Positions 40,535-48,990 are shown, counted from the stretch's first letter. The stretch: DNA of 64,000 nt from a bacterium (GCA_030530825.1 JAUMUF010000001.1:124001-188000), one strand, 5' to 3'. The notes: generated from the letters alone by a model not told the origin. Made by a program: numbers and translations.

Positions 40535-40569
40535 AAAATCGAGCCAATCATTACGAAAGGCTCGATTTT
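40535..40569. terminator. Bidirectional terminator between convergent genes
   Basis: AAAATCGAGCC pairs perfectly with GGCTCGATTTT around a 13-base loop. Confidence 0.8.
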
Positions 40570-40570
40570 A

Positions 40571-40849
40571 TTACGCTGCTACAACTTCTACAACTGTTCG
40601 ACGAACTGTCTTGCCAGTGAAAAGTTTTTTCTTAACTTGCTTGAATTGAACAACGCCTGCTTGTTCAGCGTGGATTGTAAAATTCTGGCTCATGTAAGTA
40701 CCGTTGCCAGCCAATTTGGTTGCGCCAGTTTGTCGGACGAGGACTTCTCCCGCGTTGACTTTTTGGCCGCCAAATCGTTTCACGCCAAGGCGTGCGCCGG
40801 CATTGTTTCGAGTGTTCTTACTTGAACCACCTGCTTTAACTTTTGACAT
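40571..40849 (-). CDS. rpmA: Ribosomal protein bL27
   Basis: 92 residues: KAGGSSKNTRNNAGARLGVKRFGGQKVNAGEVLVRQTGATKLAGNGTYM is the L27 core near the peptidyl transferase centre. It overlaps the end of the methyltransferase gene by 14 bases, and its Shine-Dalgarno (AAGGAG) lies inside that gene, so translation is probably coupled. Its usual partner rplU is elsewhere. Confidence 0.94.
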   Translation of the reverse strand: MSKVKAGGSSKNTRNNAGARLGVKRFGGQKVNAGEVLVRQTGATKLAGNGTYMSQNFTIHAEQAGVVQFKQVKKKLFTGKTVRRTVVEVVAA

Positions 40850-42065
40850 TTTTACTCCTTATTAGTACTAATAATTCACGCGCCACCACTTGATTTTCGC
40901 GATAATAAATCAAGTCTTGCGGTTTAACGCGCAGAAATTCTTTTCTATTATACCCGAGTTGAGGTAAAAAGTCAACAAGTGGAAGGTGAGAAAATTCACC
41001 ATTTTGCGTTTTCCAGGCGGGGACGGCGATACAGATCTGTGTGCCTTCTGGGATTTGGCTGGCGAGATTTTTCAAAAAGTTGGAAATTATGCGGTTACAG
41101 TTCTCGCGCACCTCAGTTAATTTTTTAGGCGAAGGTGGTGCCGAGAAGGGCTGGCCAAGATAAGTTTCGCAAATTACACTAGTGAGATTGGGCGCAAAGT
41201 CCCATTTTTGCTCGGTTGCGTCTGCGGTGAAAATATCGCCGATTTGGCCGTATGGTCGAAAAGTTTCTTCAACCCAGCGCGAATTCTCTTTCGAAAATTC
41301 TACCATTTTTTCACTCAAGTCTGTACCATGTGCGGTCAAGCCTTTTAGCGCCGCCTCTTGAAGAACTGTGCCGGTTCCACAGAAAGGATCCAAGATCTCG
41401 AAGTTCTTGCCTTCAATTTTTTGATTTTTCGAAAGAATTATCTGCGGTTGGCTGTCGCCGAGAGCAAGATTGAGCATCGTCTGAGCGAGTTTTGGCGGAA
41501 GCATTCCGACAAAGGCATCTCGCTTGGGGCGATTTTGATCTCGACGAGCGTAGGCGGTTATATTTTGCGCGCCTTCACTGAGTGCTACTACTGTTTTTTG
41601 CCCGCCACGGACGGCGAGAATTTCGATTTTTTTATCGCTCAAACCGAGCTTGTTGTTGTGCGAAACTGCCGTCGAAAGTGCTGAATCCTTACTCGAAATC
41701 ACTCGCACACTGACGCCTTTTTCTCGAAGTTTAGATTTGATAATTGTGCCAGTTTTGGCTATGTCCGCCCCTCGCGCTAATAAGCCGTAGGCGGAGATCC
41801 CGAGAGTAATTTTACCTGTTGTGTTGGCAAAATCTCGCTCAAAGGCACTTACGATTTTTTTTGAGATTTCTCGCCAGTCTGTAGAGTTGACCTCAAAGGC
41901 GACCTCGCCGCTCTTTAAGATTGAGCCAAAATGAGAAATGTTGAGTTTTTCCGCATCTACCAAGGCGGCGTGCGTACCGAGAATGCGGATGTTTTCTCCT
42001 CCAAAAACACTTTCAAGTTCCGCGATTCCGATGGCGGGCTGTCGCCCCAAGATTGCAATTTTCAT
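40836..42065 (-). CDS. Trm11/TrmG10-like tRNA guanosine methyltransferase
   Basis: 409 residues. N-terminal half (1-180) has the THUMP-like arrangement of tRNA/rRNA modification enzymes; the C-terminal half is a SAM methyltransferase with DPFCGTGTVLQEAALKG (motif I) preceded by KRDAFVGMLPPKLAQTMLNLAL, as in Trm11-type m2G10 enzymes. The catalytic DPPY motif is replaced by ETYLGQP, so substrate or activity may differ. Leaderless promoter on the minus strand. Overlaps rpmA. Confidence 0.7.
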   Translation of the reverse strand: MKIAILGRQPAIGIAELESVFGGENIRILGTHAALVDAEKLNISHFGSILKSGEVAFEVNSTDWREISKKIVSAFERDFANTTGKITLGISAYGLLARGADIAKTGTIIKSKLREKGVSVRVISSKDSALSTAVSHNNKLGLSDKKIEILAVRGGQKTVVALSEGAQNITAYARRDQNRPKRDAFVGMLPPKLAQTMLNLALGDSQPQIILSKNQKIEGKNFEILDPFCGTGTVLQEAALKGLTAHGTDLSEKMVEFSKENSRWVEETFRPYGQIGDIFTADATEQKWDFAPNLTSVICETYLGQPFSAPPSPKKLTEVRENCNRIISNFLKNLASQIPEGTQICIAVPAWKTQNGEFSHLPLVDFLPQLGYNRKEFLRVKPQDLIYYRENQVVARELLVLIRSKNVKS

Positions 42066-42071
42066 TCTTAA

Positions 42072-42077
42072 ATTATA
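42072..42077 (-). promoter_or_regulatory. -10 element of the leaderless methyltransferase gene
   Basis: TGATATAAT on the minus strand; six bases separate it from the ATG at 42065. Confidence 0.65.
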
Positions 42078-42115
42078 TCACGCACAGATAGTTTTAACAA
42101 ATTTTATAAAAACCC

Positions 42116-42145
42116 TTGACGTTTAGGGGGGGGGTATGGTAAAAT
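42116..42145 (+). promoter_or_regulatory. Promoter with a G9 tract in its spacer (candidate phase-variable)
   Basis: TTGACG at 42116-42121 and TAAAAT at 42140-42145 (TGG ahead) are 18 bases apart. Nine consecutive G (42126-42134) fill the middle of the spacer. Loss of one G would give the optimal 17-base spacing; gain would weaken it. This is the classic design of slipped-strand phase-variable promoters. Confidence 0.7.
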
Positions 42146-42186
42146 AAAAGCACAAGTATTTTATAAAAATATGAAAAGGAGATGAA

Positions 42187-42594
42187 ATGAAAAAAATATT
42201 TTTGCCGATACTGGCTATGATATCGCTTTTTGGTATGGTCGGCGCGTTTTCAGCCTCTGCTTTCGCAGATAGGGTTCCAGATGGTGAGGAATGTGATGTC
42301 CTTGTTCGGTTTGCTCGAGTTGCTCGCCAATGGGATGATGAAAAGTCTGAATGGGTTGAGAAGGGTGTAATTGACTTCGAGACAAAGGTATTTAAGAGTC
42401 GAGGTAACAGAAAAGAAGATCTGGCCAAGATTGAAGAAATGATTAAAGAGCAAAAGATTTATTATTTTGGGGTTGAAAACTTTTTCTTTGATGAAAAATC
42501 TGAAATAAAACAGCCGGAGGAGTGTGACGAGTATCAAGTTTACACCGTTTTGCCCTCCAAAATAGAGCTTAATGAATCCAACCTTCCCCAGTAG
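42187..42594 (+). CDS. Small secreted protein
   Basis: 135 residues with a clear signal peptide (KKIFLPILAMISLFGMVGAFSASAFA, cleavage probably before Asp28). The mature part is charged, with two cysteines (ECDVLV and EECDEYQ) that could form a disulfide. No family recognised. AAAGGAGATG gives the ribosome site. It lacks its own anchor; the next small gene, eight bases on, encodes an APDTG-type tail. Confidence 0.7.
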   Translation: MKKIFLPILAMISLFGMVGAFSASAFADRVPDGEECDVLVRFARVARQWDDEKSEWVEKGVIDFETKVFKSRGNRKEDLAKIEEMIKEQKIYYFGVENFFFDEKSEIKQPEECDEYQVYTVLPSKIELNESNLPQ

Positions 42595-42602
42595 GAGTTT
42601 AT

Positions 42603-42836
42603 ATGAATGATCAAGTAAAAACTAATGAACAACTTTTCAAAGAATTAAAACTCAAGACTCTGGTTTGTAAAGAGAAACCCCCAGAAGCTAAAGACGCTCC
42701 CGTTGAAGCTATTAAGACCGTAGTGGAAAATATTTTGGGCGCGCCAGACACTGGCTTTTCAGCAAATCAAATTACTGGAATTGGTTTAATCGGTCTAAGT
42801 TTGGCAATTCTATTGGCTATCTTTATTAAAAAATAA
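42603..42836 (+). CDS. Small protein with APDTG motif and C-terminal membrane segment
   Basis: 77 residues, no signal peptide. C-terminal APDTG (47-51), a hydrophobic segment ITGIGLIGLSLAILLAIFI and KK resemble a sortase sorting signal. Either it is a tail-anchored protein or it was once the 3' end of the preceding gene: its frame is open back to 42576, overlapping the upstream coding end. SD AGGAG with five-base spacing supports separate translation today. Confidence 0.6.
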   Translation: MNDQVKTNEQLFKELKLKTLVCKEKPPEAKDAPVEAIKTVVENILGAPDTGFSANQITGIGLIGLSLAILLAIFIKK

Positions 42837-42843
42837 CTGTAGC

Positions 42844-42883
42844 ACGCCCAAAACGCTCGAGATTTTTTGTCTTGGGCGTTTTA
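42844..42883 (+). terminator. Terminator
   Basis: ACGCCCAA (42844-42851) pairs with TTGGGCGT (42872-42879), followed by TTTAC and further T. Confidence 0.65.
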
Positions 42884-42933
42884 CTTTTCTTATAAAATTT
42901 GCTAAAATAGAGAAAAGAATTTAAGAGGAAAAT

Positions 42934-44283
42934 ATGGATAAAAATGTAACTTTGGAAAAAATCGTCAGCCTGGCTAAGCGTCGAGGCTTTATCTGGCAGG
43001 GTAGCGAGGTTTATGGCGGAATGCGCGGAACTTGGGACTATGGTCCGCTTGGATTGTCTCTCAAGCGTAAAATTATGAATGAATGGTGGCAGTTTTTTGT
43101 TGATAATCGCAGTGATATGTACGGTGTTGATGCGGCGATTATTATGAACCCTAAAACTTGGCACGCCAGTGGTCACGCGGCGACTTTTGCCGATCCTTTG
43201 GTTGAAGATCTCAAGACTGGTGAGCGATACCGCGCAGACCACCTCCTTAAAGATAATGGGATTGATGCGGAAGGCCTTTCTAACGAAAAAATCACCGAAA
43301 TCATCCGTGAAAAAGGCTTGAAATCGCCCAAAGGCAACGATCTTAGCGAGGTCCGCAGTTTTAATATGATGTTCCAGACCAATGTTGGTGCCGTTGTTAA
43401 TGACAACTCTGTGGCGTTTCTTCGTCCTGAAACAGCCCAAGGTATTTTCACCAATTACAAAAATGTGGTTGACGCGTTTTATCCAGATCTGCCATTTGGC
43501 TTGGCGCAACAGGGCAAGGCGTTTCGAAACGAGATTTCTCCGCGTGATTTTGTCTTCAGGAGCCGTGAGTTTGAGCAAATGGAGATCGAATATTTTGTCC
43601 ATCCAGAAAAGTGGGAAGAGAATTTTGAAGGTCTGCTCGCCGACACGCTCGAATTTTTGACTGAAAAGATGGGGCTTAAGAAAGAAAATCTTCATCTTCT
43701 CGAAGTTCCAGAAGAAGACCGCGCACACTACTCCAAGCGAACGGTTGATCTTGAGTATAATTATCCGATCGGCAAGGAAGAGTTGATGGGAATTGCTTAC
43801 CGTACGGATTTTGATCTTGGCAATATTGAGCGAGCGAGCGGTAAGAATATGGCGTATGTTGATAAAAATTCTAAGGAGAAATTTATTCCGCATGTGATTG
43901 AGCCGAGTTTTGGCGTTGAACGATTACTGATGGCTGTCTTGACGGAAAGTTATCGCGAGATTGAAACTGATGGCAAAATTCGCACATTTTTGGCTTTGCC
44001 TGAAAACTTGGCGCCAGTTAAAATCATCGTCGCGCCACTCCTTAAAAATAAGGAGAATCTGGTTGAAGAGGCTCGCCGAGTTTATGCGATTTTGAAGAAA
44101 AAATACGGCAATGTTGAACTTGACCTCAGCGGAAAGGTTGGTAAAGTTTATGCCAAAGCGGACGAGATTGGTGTGCCGCGCGTGGTGGTGATTGACTTTG
44201 ATACGATTGAGGGCGACGGGCTTGTGAGTGTCAGGAATCGCGATGATGCGAGCCAGATTCGTGTGGAATTGGAAGAGATTTAG
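42934..44283 (+). CDS. glyS: Glycyl-tRNA synthetase (alpha2 type)
   Basis: 449 residues, class II homodimeric GlyRS. Start DKNVTLEKIVSLAKRRGFIWQGSEVYGGMRGTWDYGP; motif 2 RNEISPRDFVFRSREFEQMEIE; motif 3 EPSFGVERLLMAVL; C-terminal anticodon domain from about 340. This is the type of archaea, eukaryotes and some bacteria, not the alpha2beta2 form. Extended -10 TGCTAAAAT and SD AGAGGAAA precede it. The methyltransferase ATG follows its stop directly. Confidence 0.95.
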   Translation: MDKNVTLEKIVSLAKRRGFIWQGSEVYGGMRGTWDYGPLGLSLKRKIMNEWWQFFVDNRSDMYGVDAAIIMNPKTWHASGHAATFADPLVEDLKTGERYRADHLLKDNGIDAEGLSNEKITEIIREKGLKSPKGNDLSEVRSFNMMFQTNVGAVVNDNSVAFLRPETAQGIFTNYKNVVDAFYPDLPFGLAQQGKAFRNEISPRDFVFRSREFEQMEIEYFVHPEKWEENFEGLLADTLEFLTEKMGLKKENLHLLEVPEEDRAHYSKRTVDLEYNYPIGKEELMGIAYRTDFDLGNIERASGKNMAYVDKNSKEKFIPHVIEPSFGVERLLMAVLTESYREIETDGKIRTFLALPENLAPVKIIVAPLLKNKENLVEEARRVYAILKKKYGNVELDLSGKVGKVYAKADEIGVPRVVVIDFDTIEGDGLVSVRNRDDASQIRVELEEI

Positions 44284-45069
44284 ATGGAGAAAATCACTTC
44301 TGCGCAAAATCCATTGATCAAAAAACTTGTTCGACTGAATGAAAAGCAGAGTTTTAGAAGTCGTGAAGGTTTGACAATTTTAGATGGGGTGCATCTTTGC
44401 AGTGAGTATTTTTCTAAGATTGGCGTTCCAGAAATTTGTGTCGTAGCGGAAAATTCCAAGAGTCAAGAAGTATCTGAGATTATTGAAAAATGTCGTTCTG
44501 CTGGTGTAAAAACAGTTGAGATTACGCAAAGTCTTTTTCGAAAAATCTCACCAGTTATTGATGGCGTTGGCATAGTTTTTGTGGCTAAAACACCACAAAG
44601 TCAAGGTCCGATTGAAACTCAAAAAGAAACCTTAATCTTGGAAAATATCCAAGATCCTGGCAATCTCGGAACGATTTTGCGCAGTGCGGCTGCGTTTGGT
44701 GTTGAACAAATTATTTGTTCGCGTGGGGCTGTTTCTGCGTGGTCGCCCAAGGTGCTTAGAGCAGGGATGGGCGCGCATTTTAGCCTGCAGATTTTTGAAG
44801 ATCGCGACTTGGCTCAAGATATTCAACTTATAGATGTTCCAATTTTTGCCACTAGCCTTGAAGCCAAGAAAAGTATTTTCGAAGAAGATTTAAGCGGTAG
44901 TAAGGCATGGATTTTTGGTAACGAGGGCAAGGGTGTTTCGAAAGAGATTCTTGATTTGGCGGATAAAAAAGTAATTATTCCGCACGATCCAAAGGTGGAG
45001 AGTTTGAATGTGGCGATGGCGGCAAGTGTGTGTTTGAGCGAGGCTTGGCGACAGAAAGATGCTAAGTAA
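44284..45069 (+). CDS. SpoU (TrmH)-family RNA 2'-O-methyltransferase
   Basis: 261 residues. N-terminal substrate-binding domain (1-100) and SPOUT knot domain with the three family motifs: NIQDPGNLGTILRSAAAFGV, AWIFGNEGKGVS and IIPHDPKVESLNVAMAASVCL. Acts on tRNA or 23S rRNA ribose; exact target not determinable. No gap after glyS, so they are translated together. Confidence 0.88.
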   Translation: MEKITSAQNPLIKKLVRLNEKQSFRSREGLTILDGVHLCSEYFSKIGVPEICVVAENSKSQEVSEIIEKCRSAGVKTVEITQSLFRKISPVIDGVGIVFVAKTPQSQGPIETQKETLILENIQDPGNLGTILRSAAAFGVEQIICSRGAVSAWSPKVLRAGMGAHFSLQIFEDRDLAQDIQLIDVPIFATSLEAKKSIFEEDLSGSKAWIFGNEGKGVSKEILDLADKKVIIPHDPKVESLNVAMAASVCLSEAWRQKDAK

Positions 45070-45084
45070 ATTTATGGCTGCAAT

Positions 45085-45113
45085 TTGCTAAAACATTTTG
45101 CTTATGATAAAAT
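45085..45113 (+). promoter_or_regulatory. Leaderless promoter of the CYTH gene
   Basis: TTGCTA at 45085-45090, 17 bases, TAAAAT at 45108-45113 with TGA ahead; six bases to the ATG at 45120. Confidence 0.7.
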
Positions 45114-45119
45114 AGAGTT

Positions 45120-45674
45120 ATGAAAACTGTTATCGTTAAGGCAAAAGTTAAAAATAAGATTGAGTTTATGAAGAATATCCAGGCTGCAGGACATGATTTT
45201 GGCCAGCCCATATTTCAAAATGATCGGATTTTTTTGCCGAGAAATCGTCAATTGAATGAGAATTTTCCTAAAATGATTGTGCGTACAGAGATGGTTGACC
45301 CTAAGCGAAAGCCGTGGTTTCAACTTATCCAAAAGCGCCATATTGCGGCTGAAAATGTCGATTTGATCCATATGACACCAATTTTGAACTACTCAGAAAC
45401 GGCACATATTGTCCAACAACTTGGCTTTGAACTTCAGGCTGAGGTTATGCGCAATCGCCAGAAACTTCAGGTTGAAGACACTATTTTTTACCTTGATGAA
45501 GTTGAGGGATTGGGCACATATATCAAGCTCGAGCGAGAAGTTAAAAAGGGCGACAATACTGAGACTGTCCGTCAAGAACTCTGGGATGTGCTTAGAGTTT
45601 TAGGTATTGATGAGGATGCTAATGAGCCTAACACCTATACCTCTCAATTAGTTAAGAGAAATAGCGGTCGATAA
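45120..45674 (+). CDS. CYTH-like domain protein (class IV adenylate cyclase / triphosphatase fold)
   Basis: 184 residues. The arrangement KTVIVKAKVKNK ... RTEMVDP ... LIQKRHIAAENVDL ... VEDTIFYLDEVEGLGTYIKLEREV ... ELWDVLRVLGI matches CYTH proteins that bind triphosphates in a tunnel. The N-terminal ExExK metal motif is not conserved: the two Glu are Thr3 and Ile5, with Lys7 kept. Catalysis is therefore doubtful or altered. It has its own leaderless promoter. Confidence 0.65.
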   Translation: MKTVIVKAKVKNKIEFMKNIQAAGHDFGQPIFQNDRIFLPRNRQLNENFPKMIVRTEMVDPKRKPWFQLIQKRHIAAENVDLIHMTPILNYSETAHIVQQLGFELQAEVMRNRQKLQVEDTIFYLDEVEGLGTYIKLEREVKKGDNTETVRQELWDVLRVLGIDEDANEPNTYTSQLVKRNSGR

Positions 45675-45702
45675 ATTACCGTTATTTTTTTTAAAAAAAC
45701 TA

Positions 45703-45731
45703 TTGACCAACTAAAATGCTTATGATAAAAT
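45703..45731 (+). promoter_or_regulatory. Promoter of the thioester adhesin gene
   Basis: TTGACC at 45703-45708, 17 bases, TAAAAT at 45726-45731 with TGA ahead. It gives a leader of about 170 bases, A+T-rich, with no fold I can support. Confidence 0.75.
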
Positions 45732-45910
45732 TAGATAATCAGGTATTTTAGGAGATATCAGAAAGGAAAAAGGTAGAAATTAAACATATATTATAATAAC
45801 TCCACGTTTTAAATCATAAATATAACAATATAAAATAAATTTTGTTTTGAATTTTTAAATAAAATGTATAAGTGCTAAAACTTCTGAACAAAATAAAAGG
45901 GAAATAACAA

Positions 45911-48900
45911 ATGAAAATTAAACAAATTTCTAAGAAGAAAATCTTCCGGATTTTTTCTGCTATTGCAATTTTTTTGGTGGCGGGAAGCTTTCTGCTTAAT
46001 GCTGCTGTGACGAAACTTAAGAGTAGTGCGGCATCTACGACTTTCAGTTCTGGTATTGGTCACTATTTTGGCGGTTATACAATACCTTATATCACTGGAG
46101 CTGATGGGTCTGTTGCTTATTGCTTAAACCATGCGTTGCTTTTTCCGACTGGGCAGAATTTTAACGGAGTGGACGGATCAGATGTCTATAATTCTCCAGA
46201 GGTGAAGGGTATCCTTTATTATGGATATGCAGGCGCTGGCCATAATGAATTAATGCAAAAACATGGACTTGGAGCACACGATGCTCGGTTGGCTACCCAG
46301 TTGGCTATCTGGAAGTATGGCCGACGAACTGGAAGTATCCCTGGAAATCAAGGTATTAGCCCGGATATTAATACTGGTAATGTTCAGATCGATAACTATA
46401 TAAATGAGCTTATTGGTAAGACCTATAATGGTAACACTGCTACTCCTGTGAGTGTAACTCAAAATGTGTCTACTCGAGTTGATGGAGACAGGCAAGTTTC
46501 GGATATTATAAGTCTTGGAGATGGATTAAATCATGGAAACGTGCAAATTACTTATTCTGGAGATAATGGCCAGGCTCGACAAGATAACATTTCGCCGACA
46601 TCATTTACTGTTTCTCTGCCGAAAGATTTTAGTGGAAATGTTGTCGCTACTATAACTGGTCCTGCTGGAAAAAACTTTACGCCAGTTGTATGGACTAGTG
46701 GGAATGGTGCTGTTCAGAATTTAATTTCAAGTGGCGGAATGGTTAATTCCTCAGCAAACACAGCATCTACTAATATAAATTTTGACGGGGTTGCATATGC
46801 ATCTGAAGTTTCTTATAGGATTAAGAAGACTGATGTTAATGGCGTTGCTAAGCAGGGTGCTATTTTTGAAGTAGCAACAGATGAAAACTTCACTCAAATT
46901 ATTAAAACACTAACTTCTAGGGATGATGGATATACTCCGGTTCAAGAATATACTTTTCCTGAATCTCCGCGATCAGCTGCGTTAAGATCAATTACGCTAT
47001 ATGTTCGAGAAAAAGCCGCACCGACGGGTATGACTAAAAGTGACGAGGTCAAAAGAATTGTTCTCAATCGAAACCAGGAGAGTGTTTCTGAGATTTCTTA
47101 TGAAAATCAATATAAGCCCATCACTCTAAAAATTGTCAAAAAAGATGAGTCTGGCCAAGTTGTTCCAAATGTTAGATTTATAGTCTCTGAGTTTTCGGAT
47201 TTCTCCAAGGGTACTATATCTATTATTACTCGAGGAAATGGTGAAGCTTCTGTGGATCTTCCATATAATACAGACAGAAAGACTCTCTATGTTCGCGAAG
47301 AGTCTGTTCCTGATCATCTTGTTCTTTCGACAGAAGTTAAAAGTGTTCGAATAGAAGCAGGCCAGACTGGAGTTGTTGAATTCGTGAACCAGTTCAAGAC
47401 TTCTAACTCTATAGCTAAAATCATCAAAAAAGATGCATCTGGTTCACTTATTCAAGGTGTTGTATTTGAAATAGCTACTAACCAACAATTTACTGATGCC
47501 GAAGAATTTACAACTAATGCACAAGGTGAAATTTCTAAAACATTTACAGTAGCCGGCCTTCAACAATTCCCAACTGTTTATGTTCGAGAAAAATCAACCC
47601 TTGCACACCTAATTAAATCGAATGAAGTTAAAACTGTAACTCTTCGTGCTGGTGAAACTTCATCTGTTGAATTTGTGAACCAGTTCAAAGGCGCTCTGGC
47701 GAAAATTGTCAAGAAAGATGCCAGCAATCGAGCTATTCAAGGTGTTCGATTCGAGATTGCAACAAATCCGCAATTCACCAATTCAGAAACTTTGACTACT
47801 GGTGTAAATGGTGAAATCTCCAAGAGCTTCCAGATCACAACCGTAACTCCTCCGACTATCTATGTCCGAGAAGTGTCTGCTCCGAGCTACCTCGTAGTTG
47901 ATAATCGAGTTCAAAGCAAACCACTTGTAATTGATGGAGCTGTAGATTTTGAGTTCGTAAACCAGTTCAATCAGGCGCCTATAACTATTCGAAAAACTGA
48001 CGAAAAGGGTAAAAACATCGCTGGCGTTGTATTTGAACTTTCGGAAACTCGCGACTTTGCTCGAATTTTCGACACAGTTACAACTAACGCTCAGGGTTTG
48101 GTGAATAAAACATACCCGACAACTCAGCTAACAAAAGTTCTTTACATTCGAGAAAAATCTGTACCTTCACACTTGGTTCTTTCGAAAGAAATTAAAGAAA
48201 TTACCCTCGCACCAAATACAACTCCGACCGTGACATTCGTCAATGATTTTGTTGAGCGAGATGTCGAGCTTTCGAAGAGTGATTTGTCGTCTGCTGATCC
48301 AATTGAAGGTGTGACTTTGACAATTTATGATGCAAGTGATGAAAATAACCGAACTAAGATTTACGAAAATATCACCAATAAAGACGGAAAACTTCCTGGA
48401 TTGAAGTTGAAGCCAGGTAAATATAAATTTATCGAAACTCACGCCACAATCGGCTACAAGATCAATCCAAACCCTCACTTCTTTGAAGTTTTGGAAGATG
48501 GGACAATTCTCGGTTCAACGGTTATGACTGACGAGCGTGAAGAATATGAATTCGAGATAGATAAAGTCGACAACAAGGGAAATAAGGTTCGTGGTGTTGT
48601 ATTCGAAGCTAAAAATAAATTAACTGGCGAAATTTTGACTGCAACTACTGATGAAAATGGTGTAGCAAAATTCAAAGGTATTTGGGCAGACTATGAAATT
48701 AAAGAAAAATCTGCTCCAGAAGGATATATTAAGGATGAAAATACCTATGTCCTTCAACTTAAAAAAGATGGAACTTACGAAAGAATGAAAGTCGTTAACA
48801 ATAAAGTTGAAGCGCCAAATACTGGTGCCGAAAACGGAGGAATCTTGCCAATTTTGGTAAGTGTTGGCTCAATTCTCTTTGCGGGAACAGCTTTCCTCAT

Positions 48901-48916
48901 TAAACGGCGAGCATAA
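45911..48916 (+). CDS. Thioester-domain adhesin with seven SpaA-like repeats and APNTG tail
   Basis: 1001 residues. N-terminal membrane/signal segment (about 11-33). Residues 45-165 match a thioester domain: Cys71 in AYCLNHALLFPTG and Gln130 in TQLAIWKYGR are placed to form the internal Cys-Gln thioester that can bond covalently to host surface amines. From about 301 come seven prealbumin-like (SpaA/Cna B) repeats of about 95 residues starting I/VKKxD, with YVREK near each end; isopeptide cross-links are expected. Sorting signal APNTG (968-972), hydrophobic segment and KRRA. Inferred role: covalent attachment to a host. Confidence 0.85.
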   Translation: MKIKQISKKKIFRIFSAIAIFLVAGSFLLNAAVTKLKSSAASTTFSSGIGHYFGGYTIPYITGADGSVAYCLNHALLFPTGQNFNGVDGSDVYNSPEVKGILYYGYAGAGHNELMQKHGLGAHDARLATQLAIWKYGRRTGSIPGNQGISPDINTGNVQIDNYINELIGKTYNGNTATPVSVTQNVSTRVDGDRQVSDIISLGDGLNHGNVQITYSGDNGQARQDNISPTSFTVSLPKDFSGNVVATITGPAGKNFTPVVWTSGNGAVQNLISSGGMVNSSANTASTNINFDGVAYASEVSYRIKKTDVNGVAKQGAIFEVATDENFTQIIKTLTSRDDGYTPVQEYTFPESPRSAALRSITLYVREKAAPTGMTKSDEVKRIVLNRNQESVSEISYENQYKPITLKIVKKDESGQVVPNVRFIVSEFSDFSKGTISIITRGNGEASVDLPYNTDRKTLYVREESVPDHLVLSTEVKSVRIEAGQTGVVEFVNQFKTSNSIAKIIKKDASGSLIQGVVFEIATNQQFTDAEEFTTNAQGEISKTFTVAGLQQFPTVYVREKSTLAHLIKSNEVKTVTLRAGETSSVEFVNQFKGALAKIVKKDASNRAIQGVRFEIATNPQFTNSETLTTGVNGEISKSFQITTVTPPTIYVREVSAPSYLVVDNRVQSKPLVIDGAVDFEFVNQFNQAPITIRKTDEKGKNIAGVVFELSETRDFARIFDTVTTNAQGLVNKTYPTTQLTKVLYIREKSVPSHLVLSKEIKEITLAPNTTPTVTFVNDFVERDVELSKSDLSSADPIEGVTLTIYDASDENNRTKIYENITNKDGKLPGLKLKPGKYKFIETHATIGYKINPNPHFFEVLEDGTILGSTVMTDEREEYEFEIDKVDNKGNKVRGVVFEAKNKLTGEILTATTDENGVAKFKGIWADYEIKEKSAPEGYIKDENTYVLQLKKDGTYERMKVVNNKVEAPNTGAENGGILPILVSVGSILFAGTAFLIKRRA
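46813..48800 (+). repeat. Seven SpaA/Cna B-type repeats, period about 95 codons
   Basis: Repeat starts lie near residues 301, 405, 501, 596, 690, 784 and 877. Repeats 3 and 4 are closest to each other (KKDAS ... IQGV.FEIA). The last two diverge toward the SpaA consensus (GVTLTIYDA; GVVFEAKNKLTGE). Confidence 0.85.
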
Positions 48917-48946
48917 ATACTAACTTTCTAATATCTCCATTCTTAT

Positions 48947-48978
48947 AAGTCGCCCTCATTAAGAGGGTGGCTTTTTTA
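48947..48978 (+). terminator. Terminator of the adhesin gene
   Basis: AAGTCGCCCTC pairs with GAGGGTGGCTT around ATTAA, followed by six T. Confidence 0.85.
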
Positions 48979-48990
48979 TTCGCTACGTGA

